A stretch of 64,000 bases of DNA from Pontibacter russatus (GCF_009931655.1 NZ_CP047984.1:3303001-3367000); one strand, 5' to 3'; positions 36,634 through 47,769 are shown, numbered from the stretch's first letter. The notes: generated from the letters alone by a model not told the origin. Program-made: numbers and translations.

Positions 36634-37599
36634 CTAAAGCAACTCCTGTATGATGCGCTCCACGGTAACGCCCTCGGCCTCGGCTTTGAAGTTGCGCACG
36701 ATGCGGTGGCGGAGAATCGGAAATGCCACAGCCTGCACGTCCTCGATGTCGGGGCTGTACTTGCCGTTGAGCAGCGCGTTGCACTTAGCGCCCACAATCA
36801 GGTGCTGCGAAGCCCGCGGGCCCGCGCCCCACTCCAGGTACTGGTTTGCCTGCGGCGAGGCCATCGGCATGTTGGGACGCGTCTGGTGTACCAGTTTCAC
36901 GGCATACTCCACCACGTTGTCTACCACCGGTACGCGGCGCACCAGTTGCTGAAACGCGATGATATCATCGGCATGCAGAATCCTGTTAAGGCTGTTGACA
37001 ACGGCCCCCGTCGTGTTCTTCACAATCTGCAGCTCCGACTCGTAGCTTGGGTAGTCCAGGGTGATGTTGAACATGAAGCGGTCGAGCTGCGCCTCGGGCA
37101 GGGGATAGGTGCCCTCCTGCTCGATGGGGTTCTGGGTGGCCAGCACGAAGAAAGGCTTTGGCAGATCATACCGGCGGCCGGCCACCGTTACCGCGTGCTC
37201 CTGCATGGCCTCCAGCAGCGCCGCCTGTGTCTTGGGCGGCGTGCGGTTTATCTCGTCGGCCAGCACGATGTTGGCAAACACAGGGCCGGTTATAAACTTG
37301 AAGTTGCGGTCTTTGTCCAGGGTTTCGGCCCCAACAATGTCAGACGGCATCAGGTCGGGCGTGAACTGCACCCGGTTAAAGCTCATGTCCAGCGAAGAGG
37401 CAATGGTATGGATCAGGAGCGTTTTGGCAAGCCCCGGAACACCCACCAGCAGGCAGTGCCCCTGACAAAAAACAGCCGTAAGCACTAATCTGACTACTTC
37501 CTCCTGCCCCACAATCACTTTCGAGATTTCGGAAGTGAGTTCCCTGTATACCTGGTGGAGCGCGTCGGCTGCTTCTTTGTCGGAGGTGAACTGCTTCAT
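36634..37599 (-). CDS. MoxR-family AAA ATPase
   Basis: This 321-residue AAA+ ATPase has Walker A GVPGLAKTL, Walker B NIVLADEINRTPPKTQAALLEAMQEH, sensor 1 FFVLATQNPIEQEGTYPLPEAQLDRFMFNI and the MoxR C-terminal lid. MoxR proteins act as chaperones that insert cofactors or assemble membrane proteins, usually with a VWA-domain partner; no partner is adjacent here. It lies 9 bases after the prolyl isomerase gene and is probably co-transcribed with it. The stop TAG is immediately followed by a GCTGGTTGCTAAATGG repeat. Confidence 0.92.
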   Translation of the reverse strand: MKQFTSDKEAADALHQVYRELTSEISKVIVGQEEVVRLVLTAVFCQGHCLLVGVPGLAKTLLIHTIASSLDMSFNRVQFTPDLMPSDIVGAETLDKDRNFKFITGPVFANIVLADEINRTPPKTQAALLEAMQEHAVTVAGRRYDLPKPFFVLATQNPIEQEGTYPLPEAQLDRFMFNITLDYPSYESELQIVKNTTGAVVNSLNRILHADDIIAFQQLVRRVPVVDNVVEYAVKLVHQTRPNMPMASPQANQYLEWGAGPRASQHLIVGAKCNALLNGKYSPDIEDVQAVAFPILRHRIVRNFKAEAEGVTVERIIQELL

Positions 37600-37608
37600 A
37601 TAGGATGG

Positions 37609-38976
37609 TTATTGCATGAGTTGCTGGAGCCCGCCGCAATCCTGGTACTCCGGGTCAATTTCGATGAACACGGTCTTAATGTTCTTGCGGAACCACTCGT
37701 CCACGGCTTTGGTGCGCTTCTCGGCCAGGGCGGCATTCGAAATCCGCTGGTAATCGTCCTCCAGGTTAGCTAGGTGCGGCTTCGATTTTCCTTTCAGGTA
37801 TATAATCCGCACGGCCTCCTTGCCGTCCTCTGTCGTGTACGGAATCGGTTTGGTTATCTCGCCCACCTCCATGGTGTCAATCACGAAGAAAATGGCCGGG
37901 TCTACCTGGTCCATGGAGATATAGGTACTGCCTGTAGAGCCGTTCTTCAACATGCCGCCGCTGTCCTTGGTGGCTTTGTCGTCTGAAAAATCTTTGGCGG
38001 CCTGTGCAAACGTGATGCTGTCGTTCACAATCAGGGTGCGGATGCTGTCCAGTTCCTCCACCGCCTCCTGCACATCTACGGTGGCCGTGGCAGGCTTGAT
38101 GAGGATATGGCGGGTGTTGAACTCCTGCCCCTTGCGCTCGATCAGCTGAATCAGGTGGAACCCGAACTGCGACTCTACCACGTTGGAAATGCCGCCTGGC
38201 TCCAGGCGCAGGGCAGCCGCCTCATACTCAGGCACCAGTTCTTTCTTCTTGAAGAAACCCAGTTCCCCACCGTTTTGCGCCGAGCCCGGGTCCTGCGAAA
38301 ACTCCCTCGCCAACGTAGCGAAATCCTCACCGGCCAGTATACGCTTGCGCAGTTCTTCCAGTTGCTCACGGGCCGCCTGCTTCTGGCTCTTGCTGATGGT
38401 GGCGTACTTCACTATCTGGCCAAGCTCCACCTCGCTCGAAAAGTAGGGAAGGCTGTCGGTGGGGATGCCGTTGAAGTACTTTCTGATTTCCTTCGGGGTC
38501 ACGGTTACCTTGCCTGTGATCTCCTGCTGCATGCGCTCCATCACCATCTGCTCGCGCACGGTGCGGCGCAGGTCATCCTTCAGTTGGTTAATGCTTTTGT
38601 TGTAGTACTGCTCCAGGCGCTCCACGCCGCCCACCTGGCTGGCGAGGTACTGGATGCGGCGGTCCAGTTGGTCGGCCACCAGCGCCTCCTCCACCACCAC
38701 AGAGTCGATTTCAGCGCGGGCCAGCAGCAGCTTGTCCTGCAGCAGCGACCGGAATATCTCGCACTTCAGTTCTTCGTCGGGCTGCTGCTTCGACTGCTGC
38801 AGGTACTGCAGGTAGCCGAACTCCACGTCGGAGCGCAGCACCACGTGGTTGTCTACCTTCGCGATGATGCCATCCACGGTGCGTTGCACGGGGCCCTGGG
38901 CAAACGCAGTGGAAGAGAAAGCCAGCAGGCATATGGCCGCGAGGGCTGTTTTGGCAAAATTTGATATGTTTTTCAA
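37609..38976 (-). CDS. SurA-like periplasmic peptidyl-prolyl isomerase
   Basis: This 455-residue exported chaperone (TTG start at 38976, signal MKNISNFAKTALAAICLLAFSSTAFAQG) has a SurA N-terminal helical domain followed by two parvulin domains (about residues 175-275 and 280-390). The first includes VTPKEIRKYFNGIPTDSLPYFSSEVELGQIV and DFATLAREFSQDPGSAQNGGELGFF, the second EFNTRHILIKPATATVDVQEAVEEL. It probably chaperones outer-membrane proteins, like E. coli SurA. A longer TTG start at 39015 exists, but the signal peptide is complete from 38976. It lies downstream of the larger isomerase in the same operon. Confidence 0.92.
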   Translation of the reverse strand: MKNISNFAKTALAAICLLAFSSTAFAQGPVQRTVDGIIAKVDNHVVLRSDVEFGYLQYLQQSKQQPDEELKCEIFRSLLQDKLLLARAEIDSVVVEEALVADQLDRRIQYLASQVGGVERLEQYYNKSINQLKDDLRRTVREQMVMERMQQEITGKVTVTPKEIRKYFNGIPTDSLPYFSSEVELGQIVKYATISKSQKQAAREQLEELRKRILAGEDFATLAREFSQDPGSAQNGGELGFFKKKELVPEYEAAALRLEPGGISNVVESQFGFHLIQLIERKGQEFNTRHILIKPATATVDVQEAVEELDSIRTLIVNDSITFAQAAKDFSDDKATKDSGGMLKNGSTGSTYISMDQVDPAIFFVIDTMEVGEITKPIPYTTEDGKEAVRIIYLKGKSKPHLANLEDDYQRISNAALAEKRTKAVDEWFRKNIKTVFIEIDPEYQDCGGLQQLMQ

Positions 38977-39086
38977 AATGGTAACAATTGATATGGATGC
39001 TTGCGCTAAAGTCAAACGCTCAATTTACTGCTTTATTCTGACTTAAGCCGTATGGGGTGCCGCAAAAAAGGGACCAGAAGGGTGGC

Positions 39087-41402
39087 TTACTGCCGCACCA
39101 TCTTGTCTACCTCCTCCTGCTGCACGCTTACCGGGTACTTCTCGCGCAGTTCGTCTACCCACTGCTGCTCCAGGTAGTTCTGATAATCGGAGATAACGAT
39201 GCCGCGCACTTCATCCAGCTCCTTGTAGGCTGGCTCCAGCACTTCCTCTATAATGATGAGGTACTCCCGGCCGTTCTGCTGCATGCTGTAGGTGCCTTTC
39301 TCCCACATCACGGCGTCTACCACCTTGTTTTCCCCTTTCGGGAATTTCTTTTTCGTAATCTGCACGCCCAGCGGGTTTTTGCTCTGGGCATTCAGCTGGT
39401 CGGCGAGGGCGCTGAGCTCGGTGGTATATAGCTTGAACGACACGCGGCGGTTGCGGCGGCGGCCGGTTTGTGTATTGTCGGGGCCTGCCTGCTCTTTTTT
39501 GCCCAGGCTGTTGGTGCTGAGCCTTTCGGCCGGAACGCCCTGCTCCACCAAATAGGCGGAAGCCCTGCTGGCGCGCTCGGCTGCCAGCTCTTTCTTGGCG
39601 GCGGCTTCGCGGGCGTCGGCATGGCCGTTTATATCCAGTGTCAGGCTCTTGTTCCCCTTCAGCATATCGGCCAGCTCGTTCAGCTTGGCGGTGCCTTCCG
39701 GTGTCAGGGTGGCCTTGTTCTGCTCAAACAGGATATCTGTCAGTTGGGCAAAGTTTACCGGATAGCGGCGCTTGCTCAGCTGCTCTTGCGCCTGCTGCAA
39801 CAGTGCCTCGTTTGCGGCGCTGATGACGGTGGCCTGTACGCGCGGCCCCCACCTGTACTTCTCCCTGTTCTGCTCAAAGTAGTTCTTCAGGCCAACGGAG
39901 TCTTCTATCGCCTTCGCCCACACGTTGTCGTCCATCATCTGGAACAGCAGGATGCCGTCGTGGTACTCCTGCACCAGCATCCGGAAGTCGGGGTGTTTCT
40001 TCTCCAGGTTGGCCTTTTCGTATTCCATCAGGCTTTTGTCCACGTACGCGTCGTAGAGCAGGTTCATGGCGTGGGCGGCGGAACCGCCGGTGCGCGGCTG
40101 CTGCGCCTCCAGGGCGTATTTCCAGAAACTGCCCACCGTATAGGGCTTGCCCTGTATGGTAAAGAGCGTCTGCTCCTGCGTCTTATCCGCCCCATCATAT
40201 GCCCACTTGCCCTGCAGCAAGTCGTTGGTGGCTTTGGCGATGGCCGCGGCCTTTGCCTCGGCATTCTCCGTAAACTGATTCTCCGCCTTGATGCGCTTCA
40301 GGAAAGCGGCCTTGTTCAGTTCGGAGCGGGAGTCTTTGGCTATTCTGTTGCGCAGGTTCTGCTCCATGTCCTCGAAGGGTGGCAGACCGCGTTTCTCAAT
40401 CAGTTTGATGATGTGCCAGCCATAAGGCGTGAGCACCGGCGGTGCCACATCGCCGGGTTTTTGCAGGCCAAAAGCGGCCTCCTCGAAAGACGGAATCATG
40501 CGCCCGGTGCCAAACCAGGGCAGTTCCCCGCCATTGCCGGCCGAGTTGGCGTCCTCAGAAAACTCCGCGGCCAGTCTGTCCCAATCCTCGTTGCGCTGCA
40601 CGCGCTTATATATGGCGTCCACGCGCTGTTTTGCTGCCAGCGAGTCGGCTTTGGGGATGCCGGGGGTGGCCCGCACCATGATGTGCGCCACGCGCACCTC
40701 GCCCTGTGCCTGGCGCTTGTCGTTCACCTTCACCAGGTGGTAGCCAAAGCGCGTGCGCACCGGCATGGATATACCGCCTACCGGGGTTTCGTAAGCCGCG
40801 TCCTCAAAGGGGTAAACCATCTGCAGGGCTGTGAAATAACCGAGGTCTCCCTTGTTTTCGGCCGCAGACGGGTCCTGTGAGTTTTCCTGGGCCAGTTTGC
40901 CAAAGTCCTCGCCCGCCAGGGCGCGTTTGCGCAGTTCCTGAGCGCGGTTGTAGGCTGCCAGCGTGTCCTCGGGGGCGGCGTCAGGGGCCAGGCTGATGAG
41001 GATATGCGAGGCATTCACCTCCTGCTTCATGCGCTCGTATGCCTCCTGCACCAGCTTCTCCGTCACGCTTTTCTCCGTCAGGTAGGGCTGGGCCAGCTGT
41101 TCCTTGTAGCCTTCCAGTTCACGTTTAAAAGCGGTGGTGGTGTCCAGGCCCATGCGCTCCGCCTCCATCACCTTCAGCTTGAAGTTGGTGTACAGGTTCA
41201 GGTAATCGGTGATGCTCTGGCGGGTGTAGGCGTCTTCGTTGCCGCCGTTGTTCTTCTCGTACACATAACGGAACTCGGAGGTGGAAACGGGCTGGGTGCC
41301 GAGTGTGGCGATGGCGGGTTCCTGGCTGTCGTTCTTCTTGGTTGCGGTGCAGCCGGCAATCAGCAGGGCCGCTGCCGCAACAAGTAGGGGATTGCTGCGC
41401 AT
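39087..41402 (-). CDS. Lipoprotein prolyl isomerase with an inserted OmpA domain
   Basis: The 771-residue protein has a lipoprotein signal with Cys18 in LLIAGCTA. After a SurA-like helical part come two parvulin domains (about 120-220 and 230-335, with NASHILISLAPDAAPEDTLAAYNRAQELRKRALAGEDFGKLAQENSQDPSAAENKGDLGYF as a clear copy). The C-terminal half contains an OmpA-like peptidoglycan-binding domain (about 535-656: LFEQNKATLTPEGTAKLNELADML, DINGHADAREAA, TGRRRNRRVSF), then a conserved tail (FPKGENKVVDAVMWEKG...SDYQNYLEQQWVDELREKYPV). The OmpA part therefore sits inside the isomerase rather than at its end. It likely ties a chaperone to the cell wall. Confidence 0.85.
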   Translation of the reverse strand: MRSNPLLVAAAALLIAGCTATKKNDSQEPAIATLGTQPVSTSEFRYVYEKNNGGNEDAYTRQSITDYLNLYTNFKLKVMEAERMGLDTTTAFKRELEGYKEQLAQPYLTEKSVTEKLVQEAYERMKQEVNASHILISLAPDAAPEDTLAAYNRAQELRKRALAGEDFGKLAQENSQDPSAAENKGDLGYFTALQMVYPFEDAAYETPVGGISMPVRTRFGYHLVKVNDKRQAQGEVRVAHIMVRATPGIPKADSLAAKQRVDAIYKRVQRNEDWDRLAAEFSEDANSAGNGGELPWFGTGRMIPSFEEAAFGLQKPGDVAPPVLTPYGWHIIKLIEKRGLPPFEDMEQNLRNRIAKDSRSELNKAAFLKRIKAENQFTENAEAKAAAIAKATNDLLQGKWAYDGADKTQEQTLFTIQGKPYTVGSFWKYALEAQQPRTGGSAAHAMNLLYDAYVDKSLMEYEKANLEKKHPDFRMLVQEYHDGILLFQMMDDNVWAKAIEDSVGLKNYFEQNREKYRWGPRVQATVISAANEALLQQAQEQLSKRRYPVNFAQLTDILFEQNKATLTPEGTAKLNELADMLKGNKSLTLDINGHADAREAAAKKELAAERASRASAYLVEQGVPAERLSTNSLGKKEQAGPDNTQTGRRRNRRVSFKLYTTELSALADQLNAQSKNPLGVQITKKKFPKGENKVVDAVMWEKGTYSMQQNGREYLIIIEEVLEPAYKELDEVRGIVISDYQNYLEQQWVDELREKYPVSVQQEEVDKMVRQ

Positions 41403-41564
41403 AGGTTAATTTAAGACAAATTCTTTCTGTGGCTGACCGGGATCAGACGGTGCAATTTTAGTCAATTTTTCTGACAGATAAGTCAAAAAGCATAACCATA
41501 AACCAAATGCAGATGGTTTCGTTCCCGATAACGGCTAATGCGCTGGTAAAGTGTGCGGTTGGCT

Positions 41565-41978
41565 TTATTTGATCTTCTTGTAGAGCAGGCAGGTGTTGTG
41601 GGTTCCGTTGCTGCTGAACTCCACTTTGTCCATGATGCGGTTGACGAGGGCGATGCCCACGCCGCCCTTCTTGCCGAGCCGGATGTTCTCCTGGATATCC
41701 GGCTCCTTGTAGTTGGCGCGCTCAAACGCCAGGCCCTCGTCCGATATCTCAAACTTGAGCGTGTCTTCCTTCACCCGCAGGATACGGATGACGATGTGCT
41801 TGTTCGGGTCCTCGTGGTTGGCGTGGATAATGAGGTTGGCGCATATCTCGTCCACGGCCAGCACAATTTGGTTGAGCTGTATTTCGGTAAGGGAAAGGGC
41901 GCGCAGGTACTCCGTGACAAAGTCGCGTATTAACTTCAGGTTCTTCTTCGTACAGTTTACCCGAATGGAGTTATTCAT
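41565..41978 (-). CDS. RsbW-like anti-sigma/switch kinase (HATPase)
   Basis: This 137-residue protein is a GHKL ATPase of the RsbW/SpoIIAB type, which phosphorylates a STAS partner. It shows the N-box as VLAVDEICANLIIHA, an acidic ATP-binding loop FEISDEGLAFE, and the G2 box GKKGGVGIALVNRIMD. The start at 41978 overlaps the STAS gene stop by 8 bases. Bacteroidota do not carry sigma B, so the usual target sigma factor is absent here and the output is unknown. The upstream SpoIIE-type phosphatase and STAS protein complete a partner-switching set. Confidence 0.85.
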   Translation of the reverse strand: MNNSIRVNCTKKNLKLIRDFVTEYLRALSLTEIQLNQIVLAVDEICANLIIHANHEDPNKHIVIRILRVKEDTLKFEISDEGLAFERANYKEPDIQENIRLGKKGGVGIALVNRIMDKVEFSSNGTHNTCLLYKKIK

Positions 41979-42315
41979 TGGCGATACTCCTTGCTTCCTC
42001 GTAATCCGACACAATGGTCATCAGCAGGTCGAGGCCGAGGATCTCGAACACATTGCGCACCTTGTCCTGCATGTTATAGAATATCAGCTTGATGTGGGCG
42101 TCCTCGAAGCGCTGCAGGTGCGAGATAAACACCCCGAGGCCGGCAGAGGAGATGTAATGGAGGTTCTTGCAGTCGACCAGTATCCTGCTGTACTCCATTA
42201 TTTCGGGGTCGGATAGTTCTTCGTCCAGCATCACGGAAGAGCTGGCGTCCAGTTCACCATCAAGCGTCAGAATGATGGTGTTTTCCTTAATTTCGTGTGT
42301 TATTTTCATCGGCAT
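41971..42315 (-). CDS. STAS-domain anti-anti-sigma protein (RsbV-like)
   Basis: The 114-residue STAS protein has the phosphorylation loop DCKNLHYISSAGLGVFISHL; the serines in ISSAG are the likely phospho-acceptor site. When dephosphorylated by the SpoIIE phosphatase it would bind the RsbW-like kinase encoded downstream. The start codon is MPMK at 42315, with MK at 42309 as an alternative. It overlaps the next gene by 8 bases, so the pair is translationally linked. Confidence 0.88.
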   Translation of the reverse strand: MPMKITHEIKENTIILTLDGELDASSSVMLDEELSDPEIMEYSRILVDCKNLHYISSAGLGVFISHLQRFEDAHIKLIFYNMQDKVRNVFEILGLDLLMTIVSDYEEARSIANE

Positions 42316-42329
42316 ACTTTACGGGTTTA

Positions 42330-44393
42330 TCATTTGTTAGGTTCAACGGGCTTAAACTTTATCACCAGCAGCGTCTGGTCGTCGTAAAGGTTGTCGGGGC
42401 CTGTAAAGTCCTGTAAATCATTGATGATAGCGTATTTTATATCCTCGGCCTCCAGGTGGTACGTCTGCTCCAGCATGTACTTCAGCCGGTCTTCGCCGTA
42501 CTCTTCGTTTTTGGCGTTGCGGGCCTCCACTATCCCATCGGTATAGATCACCATCACGTCGCTCGGGTTGTAGTCGTAGTACATCTCCCGGATATGGTTG
42601 GCATAGCTCTTGTCGCGGATAATGCCCAGCCCCAGGCCATCTGTCTGGAAGTAGAACACATCGTCCATCATGGCGTTGTAATACAGCGTGTGGCAGTGCC
42701 CGGCCCTTGCGAACATGAAGCCTTTCATGCTGTAGTCTATGATGTAGAGCGCCGAAGTGATAAAGGAGGTGCGCTCCAGGCAGCGGCTCAGGGCGCTGTT
42801 GGCCTGCTTCATAAACTCGCTCGGCGGCATGTCCTGCTGCATCAGGCCGTGGAAAATCCCCTTCATCTGGGCCATGTGGAACGCGGCCGAGATGCCCTTG
42901 CCCGACACGTCGCCGATGATGATGGCGATGCGCGACTCGCTCAGCTGCAGGAAGTCATAGAAATCGCCGCCCACCTCCTTGGCGGCCACCGCGTGCGTAC
43001 TTATCTCAAACCAACTGTCGACCGGAAAGTTTTTCGGAATCAGGCTTTCCTGCACCTGCGTGGCAATCTTCAGCTCTTCCTTGTAGCGCTCGGTCTGCAG
43101 CGACTCCGCCACCAGCCGCAGGTTCTCGATGGTGAGGATGGTCTGGCTGGTGAAGGTGCGCAGTACGTTCACGGTCTCACGGTCAAAGCCCTGCTCGATG
43201 TCCTTCAGCAGGTAGAGCACCCCGGCCAGGTGCTTCTTCGACTTGATGGGCAGGATGATCAGCGACTTCCAGGGCAGCATCAGGTCGCGGAAACCGGGGT
43301 TGCGGTTCAGGTTGTTGTTTATATAGTCGATGTTGTGGATGTTGTAGGCCAGCAGCAAATGCCGGATGCGCTTGATCTGGTCGCTGTTGACGTTGAGCAG
43401 TTGCGTGACCTGCGGCTCGCCGTTGCGGACAAGCTCGAACCAGGCGGCGCTGGCGTCGGAGGCTTTGATGGTGCTCTCGAACAGCATGTCATAAACCTGC
43501 GCCTCGCTCTGCCCCTGCTGGATGGACTGGCTCAGGCGCTGGAAGTTGAGCAGGTCCTCGCTCTTCTGCTCAAACACGCTGGAGGTGGGCAAGCTGAACA
43601 GCGACACCAGAAAGGCCGCCAGGGTGTAAAAGCCGACAAACATCATGGCCAGCAGCAGAAACCCCACCTGGGTGTAGTCTATCACCAGGTCGTGGCTGGT
43701 GGACATGCCCCGGAAGAAGCGCACAAAGATATAGCAGCTCAGCAGGATGGCGCCCAGCAGCACCAGCGACCGGCTCTTGTTGTTGAAGGTAAGGTATGCC
43801 ACCCACTTCAGGTTGGTACACAGGAAGAGGATATAGAACCCCATCAGCGACAGCAGCGGCAGGAAGATGAAGCTGGTGTAGTGGAAGTTGAAGAGGGTGA
43901 GCAGCAACGTAGCGCCCAAGAGAAGCTCAAACCAGTCCCAGGCTATCTGCAGGAACCTGTTCTTGTGGTAGAGCAGCAACTGCCGCCATATATAAAAGGC
44001 CTTGGCCAGGAAAATGACCAGCAGGCCGAAGTTGATCTGGTACACCAGGTGCAGCAGCAGCACTGACTCTGTGTCGGCGTAATTGGTCATCACCCGGTAG
44101 CCCAGGAAAAGGGCCACGCTCAGGTAGGCCGCCACAGCCGCCTTCGAGAACAGGTTCCAGAGGTAGCCGATAAAGTCGATGCCCTTCAGCGCCTCTGCGC
44201 TCATGCGCTGGAAGAGAAACACAGCCACGATAAAAACGATGATGAGCAGGTTACTGACAAAGGGCAGCGCTATTTTGGCCGTGCCCTGCTCACGCATGCT
44301 CTCCGCCGACAGTAAGACGTTTGCTAACAGCAGAGCCCAGCTGACGACAGCGGAAATAACCAGCAAAGATTTCGCATTCGTCTTGTAAAGCAT
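42330..44393 (-). CDS. Membrane SpoIIE-family PP2C phosphatase
   Basis: The 687-residue protein has about six N-terminal membrane helices (from residue 10 to about 285), a GAF-like regulatory region (about 320-445), a coiled linker, and a PP2C phosphatase domain from about 460 onward. The metal-binding residues fall in KEVGGDFYDFLQL, IGDVSGKGISAAFHM and VIYTDGIVEARN. It should remove phosphate from the neighbouring STAS protein in response to a membrane signal. ATG 44393 is chosen because a promoter-like TTG...TACACTTTG pair lies upstream of it and inside the longer frame from 44519. Confidence 0.88.
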   Translation of the reverse strand: MLYKTNAKSLLVISAVVSWALLLANVLLSAESMREQGTAKIALPFVSNLLIIVFIVAVFLFQRMSAEALKGIDFIGYLWNLFSKAAVAAYLSVALFLGYRVMTNYADTESVLLLHLVYQINFGLLVIFLAKAFYIWRQLLLYHKNRFLQIAWDWFELLLGATLLLTLFNFHYTSFIFLPLLSLMGFYILFLCTNLKWVAYLTFNNKSRSLVLLGAILLSCYIFVRFFRGMSTSHDLVIDYTQVGFLLLAMMFVGFYTLAAFLVSLFSLPTSSVFEQKSEDLLNFQRLSQSIQQGQSEAQVYDMLFESTIKASDASAAWFELVRNGEPQVTQLLNVNSDQIKRIRHLLLAYNIHNIDYINNNLNRNPGFRDLMLPWKSLIILPIKSKKHLAGVLYLLKDIEQGFDRETVNVLRTFTSQTILTIENLRLVAESLQTERYKEELKIATQVQESLIPKNFPVDSWFEISTHAVAAKEVGGDFYDFLQLSESRIAIIIGDVSGKGISAAFHMAQMKGIFHGLMQQDMPPSEFMKQANSALSRCLERTSFITSALYIIDYSMKGFMFARAGHCHTLYYNAMMDDVFYFQTDGLGLGIIRDKSYANHIREMYYDYNPSDVMVIYTDGIVEARNAKNEEYGEDRLKYMLEQTYHLEAEDIKYAIINDLQDFTGPDNLYDDQTLLVIKFKPVEPNK

Positions 44394-44489
44394 AAAACGG
44401 GTGTCCCCTGTCTTGTTTCCCTGCAACAGGATGTGGTTATTCTTTGATGTAATATTGGTGAAAGGTAATGAATTTTTCTGCTCTTTGGA

Positions 44490-44519
44490 CAAAGTGTAGA
44501 ATTGAGTTAGGGAAACCAA
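44490..44519 (-). promoter_or_regulatory. Promoter candidate of the partner-switching operon
   Basis: On the minus strand TTG (44519-44517), 18 bases and TACACTTTG (44498-44490) resemble the -33/-7 pattern, with one extra base in the -7 element. It would start transcription about 90 bases before ATG 44393. Confidence 0.45.
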
Positions 44520-44718
44520 CTTGCATAACGTAAAACGGAAGAAGGAGGTTAGCCTTCACCAACCGGCTTCTTCCGCTACATGGCATTGGCTCCAAAGAGG
44601 TGCGGGGCGCAGGGATCGGGGCAAAAGACGCTGCGCCCGAATGCCGTTCCGGCATCCTGATTCTCCGACCCTGAAACAGAGCCCGCCGTGTCTTTCGTCT
44701 GCGCGAACGATCCCGTAC

Positions 44719-44757
44719 GGTTTATATATGGCTGCACCTGGCTGCCATATATAAACC
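44719..44757 (-). terminator. TATATA-bearing hairpin after guaB
   Basis: GGTTTATATATGGC and GCCATATATAAACC form a perfect 14-base stem with an 11-base loop. It lies 30 bases past the guaB stop and may be its terminator, although no T tract follows. Confidence 0.5.
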
Positions 44758-44786
44758 TGGGTTCTCCACTTTTGAGGATGAGCTGC

Positions 44787-46580
<1,794 letters not shown>

Positions 46581-46898
46581 TCAGTAGGTTGGCATGGTGG
46601 GGTCTACCTGCGTGGCCCAGGCGTGTATGCCGCCCTTAAGGTTGAGGAGGTTGTCGTAGCCGAGGCGCTGCGTGAGGTAGTGGATGGCCTGGGCGCTGCG
46701 GAAGCCGTGGTGGCAGATCATCACCACCGGAATGTCGCGGCGGATGCGGCTCGCCTGCTTCGGCAACTCGCCCAGCGGAACAAGCTCGCCGCCGAGGTTG
46801 CACAGCTCAAACTCGGCCGGCTCGCGCACGTCCACCAGTTGCAGGTTGGTGCTGCGCGACAAGCGCTCCTTCAGTTCCTGTGCCGTAATCTCGTCCAT
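46581..46898 (-). CDS. Single-domain rhodanese
   Basis: The 105-residue protein is a single rhodanese domain like GlpE or PspE, transferring sulfane sulfur from a persulfide. The catalytic cysteine is in MICHHGFRSAQ, and the domain shows LVDVREPAEFELCNLGGELVPLGEL and the C-terminal YDNLLNLKGGIHAWATQVDP. No signal peptide is present, so it is cytosolic. A -7-like TAAATTTG lies at 46973-46966 without a clear -33. It is divergent from the pnuC-like gene. Confidence 0.92.
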   Translation of the reverse strand: MDEITAQELKERLSRSTNLQLVDVREPAEFELCNLGGELVPLGELPKQASRIRRDIPVVMICHHGFRSAQAIHYLTQRLGYDNLLNLKGGIHAWATQVDPTMPTY

Positions 46899-47021
46899 AT
46901 TCTATATGCTCCTTGGGGGCTATAATATGTAGCGCGGCGCTTCCCGGTTTGTTGTGCGCGGGCCGCAAATTTAAGCAGCCGTTTGTTTACATCCCACGCC
47001 TGGCGCTTGTAACTTGCGGCG

Positions 47022-47648
47022 ATGGATATCCTGCAGAATATAACCGAGGCATGGCAGGCCATGCAGCTAATCGAAGTGATAGGCGTGCTGACCGGCATTG
47101 TGAACGTGTGGCTGGCGGCCCGGCAGCATATATGGACGTGGCCGGTGGGGCTGGTGAGCGTGGCCATGTACGTGCTGGTGTTTTACGATGCCCGCCTCTA
47201 CGCCGATATGGGCCTCAACGTCTTCTATTTCGTGACGAGCCTGTACGGCTGGTATATATGGCTGTACGGCGGCAAGAACCACACCGGGCGCAGGGTGGGG
47301 CGTGTGCGCCGGAAGGAGATGGCGGCGCTGTTGGGGCTGGGGGTGGTCTTTACCCTGGCGCTGGGCTACTTCCTGGACAATTACACCAACGCTGACCTCT
47401 CTTACGCCGATGCCGGCACCACGGCCATCAGCCTGATCGGGTACTGGATGATGGCCAAAAAGCTGCTGGAGAACTGGATTGTGTGGGTGGTGGTGGATGT
47501 GTTTTATGTGGGCATCTACTTCTACAAAGAGCTCTACCTCACCAGTTTCCTGTATGTGGTGTTTCTGCTGCTCTGCGTGAAAGGCTACCGCGACTGGCGC
47601 AAGGATTTACGGGTGCCGCAGCAGCCAGCCGTGCAGGCTGGCGCATAA
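47022..47648 (+). CDS. PnuC-family vitamin transporter (nicotinamide riboside or thiamine)
   Basis: This 208-residue membrane protein of the PnuC family has seven likely helices. Typical stretches are IEVIGVLTGIVNVWLAARQHIWTWPVGLVSVAMY, YADMGLNVFYFVTSLYGWYIW and YADAGTTAISLIGYWMMAKKLLENW. PnuC imports nicotinamide riboside and relies on intracellular phosphorylation for trapping. A NadR-like kinase lies 0.5 kb downstream. However a TonB receptor under a TPP riboswitch is 2.6 kb away, and in Bacteroidota the PnuT branch imports thiamine, so thiamine is an open alternative. The sequence alone does not settle it. Confidence 0.85.
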   Translation: MDILQNITEAWQAMQLIEVIGVLTGIVNVWLAARQHIWTWPVGLVSVAMYVLVFYDARLYADMGLNVFYFVTSLYGWYIWLYGGKNHTGRRVGRVRRKEMAALLGLGVVFTLALGYFLDNYTNADLSYADAGTTAISLIGYWMMAKKLLENWIVWVVVDVFYVGIYFYKELYLTSFLYVVFLLLCVKGYRDWRKDLRVPQQPAVQAGA

Positions 47649-47769
47649 TGCTACTATTTCGTCTTTTTGTTAAAATCCGCAGGCGGCCGCATCTCGTACA
47701 TGTTATCAGACACTGTTTCTGCGATTCCGCATTAGGGCGTAGATTATTTTACCACTAACCCTGCAGCAT

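Noticed and set aside
39468-40880. 470-codon plus-strand frame opposite the isomerase-OmpA gene
   Set aside because: Antisense shadow produced by GC-rich third positions; no signal or domain.
42456-44066. 536-codon plus-strand frame opposite the SpoIIE phosphatase
   Set aside because: Antisense shadow; the phosphatase motifs on the minus strand are unambiguous.
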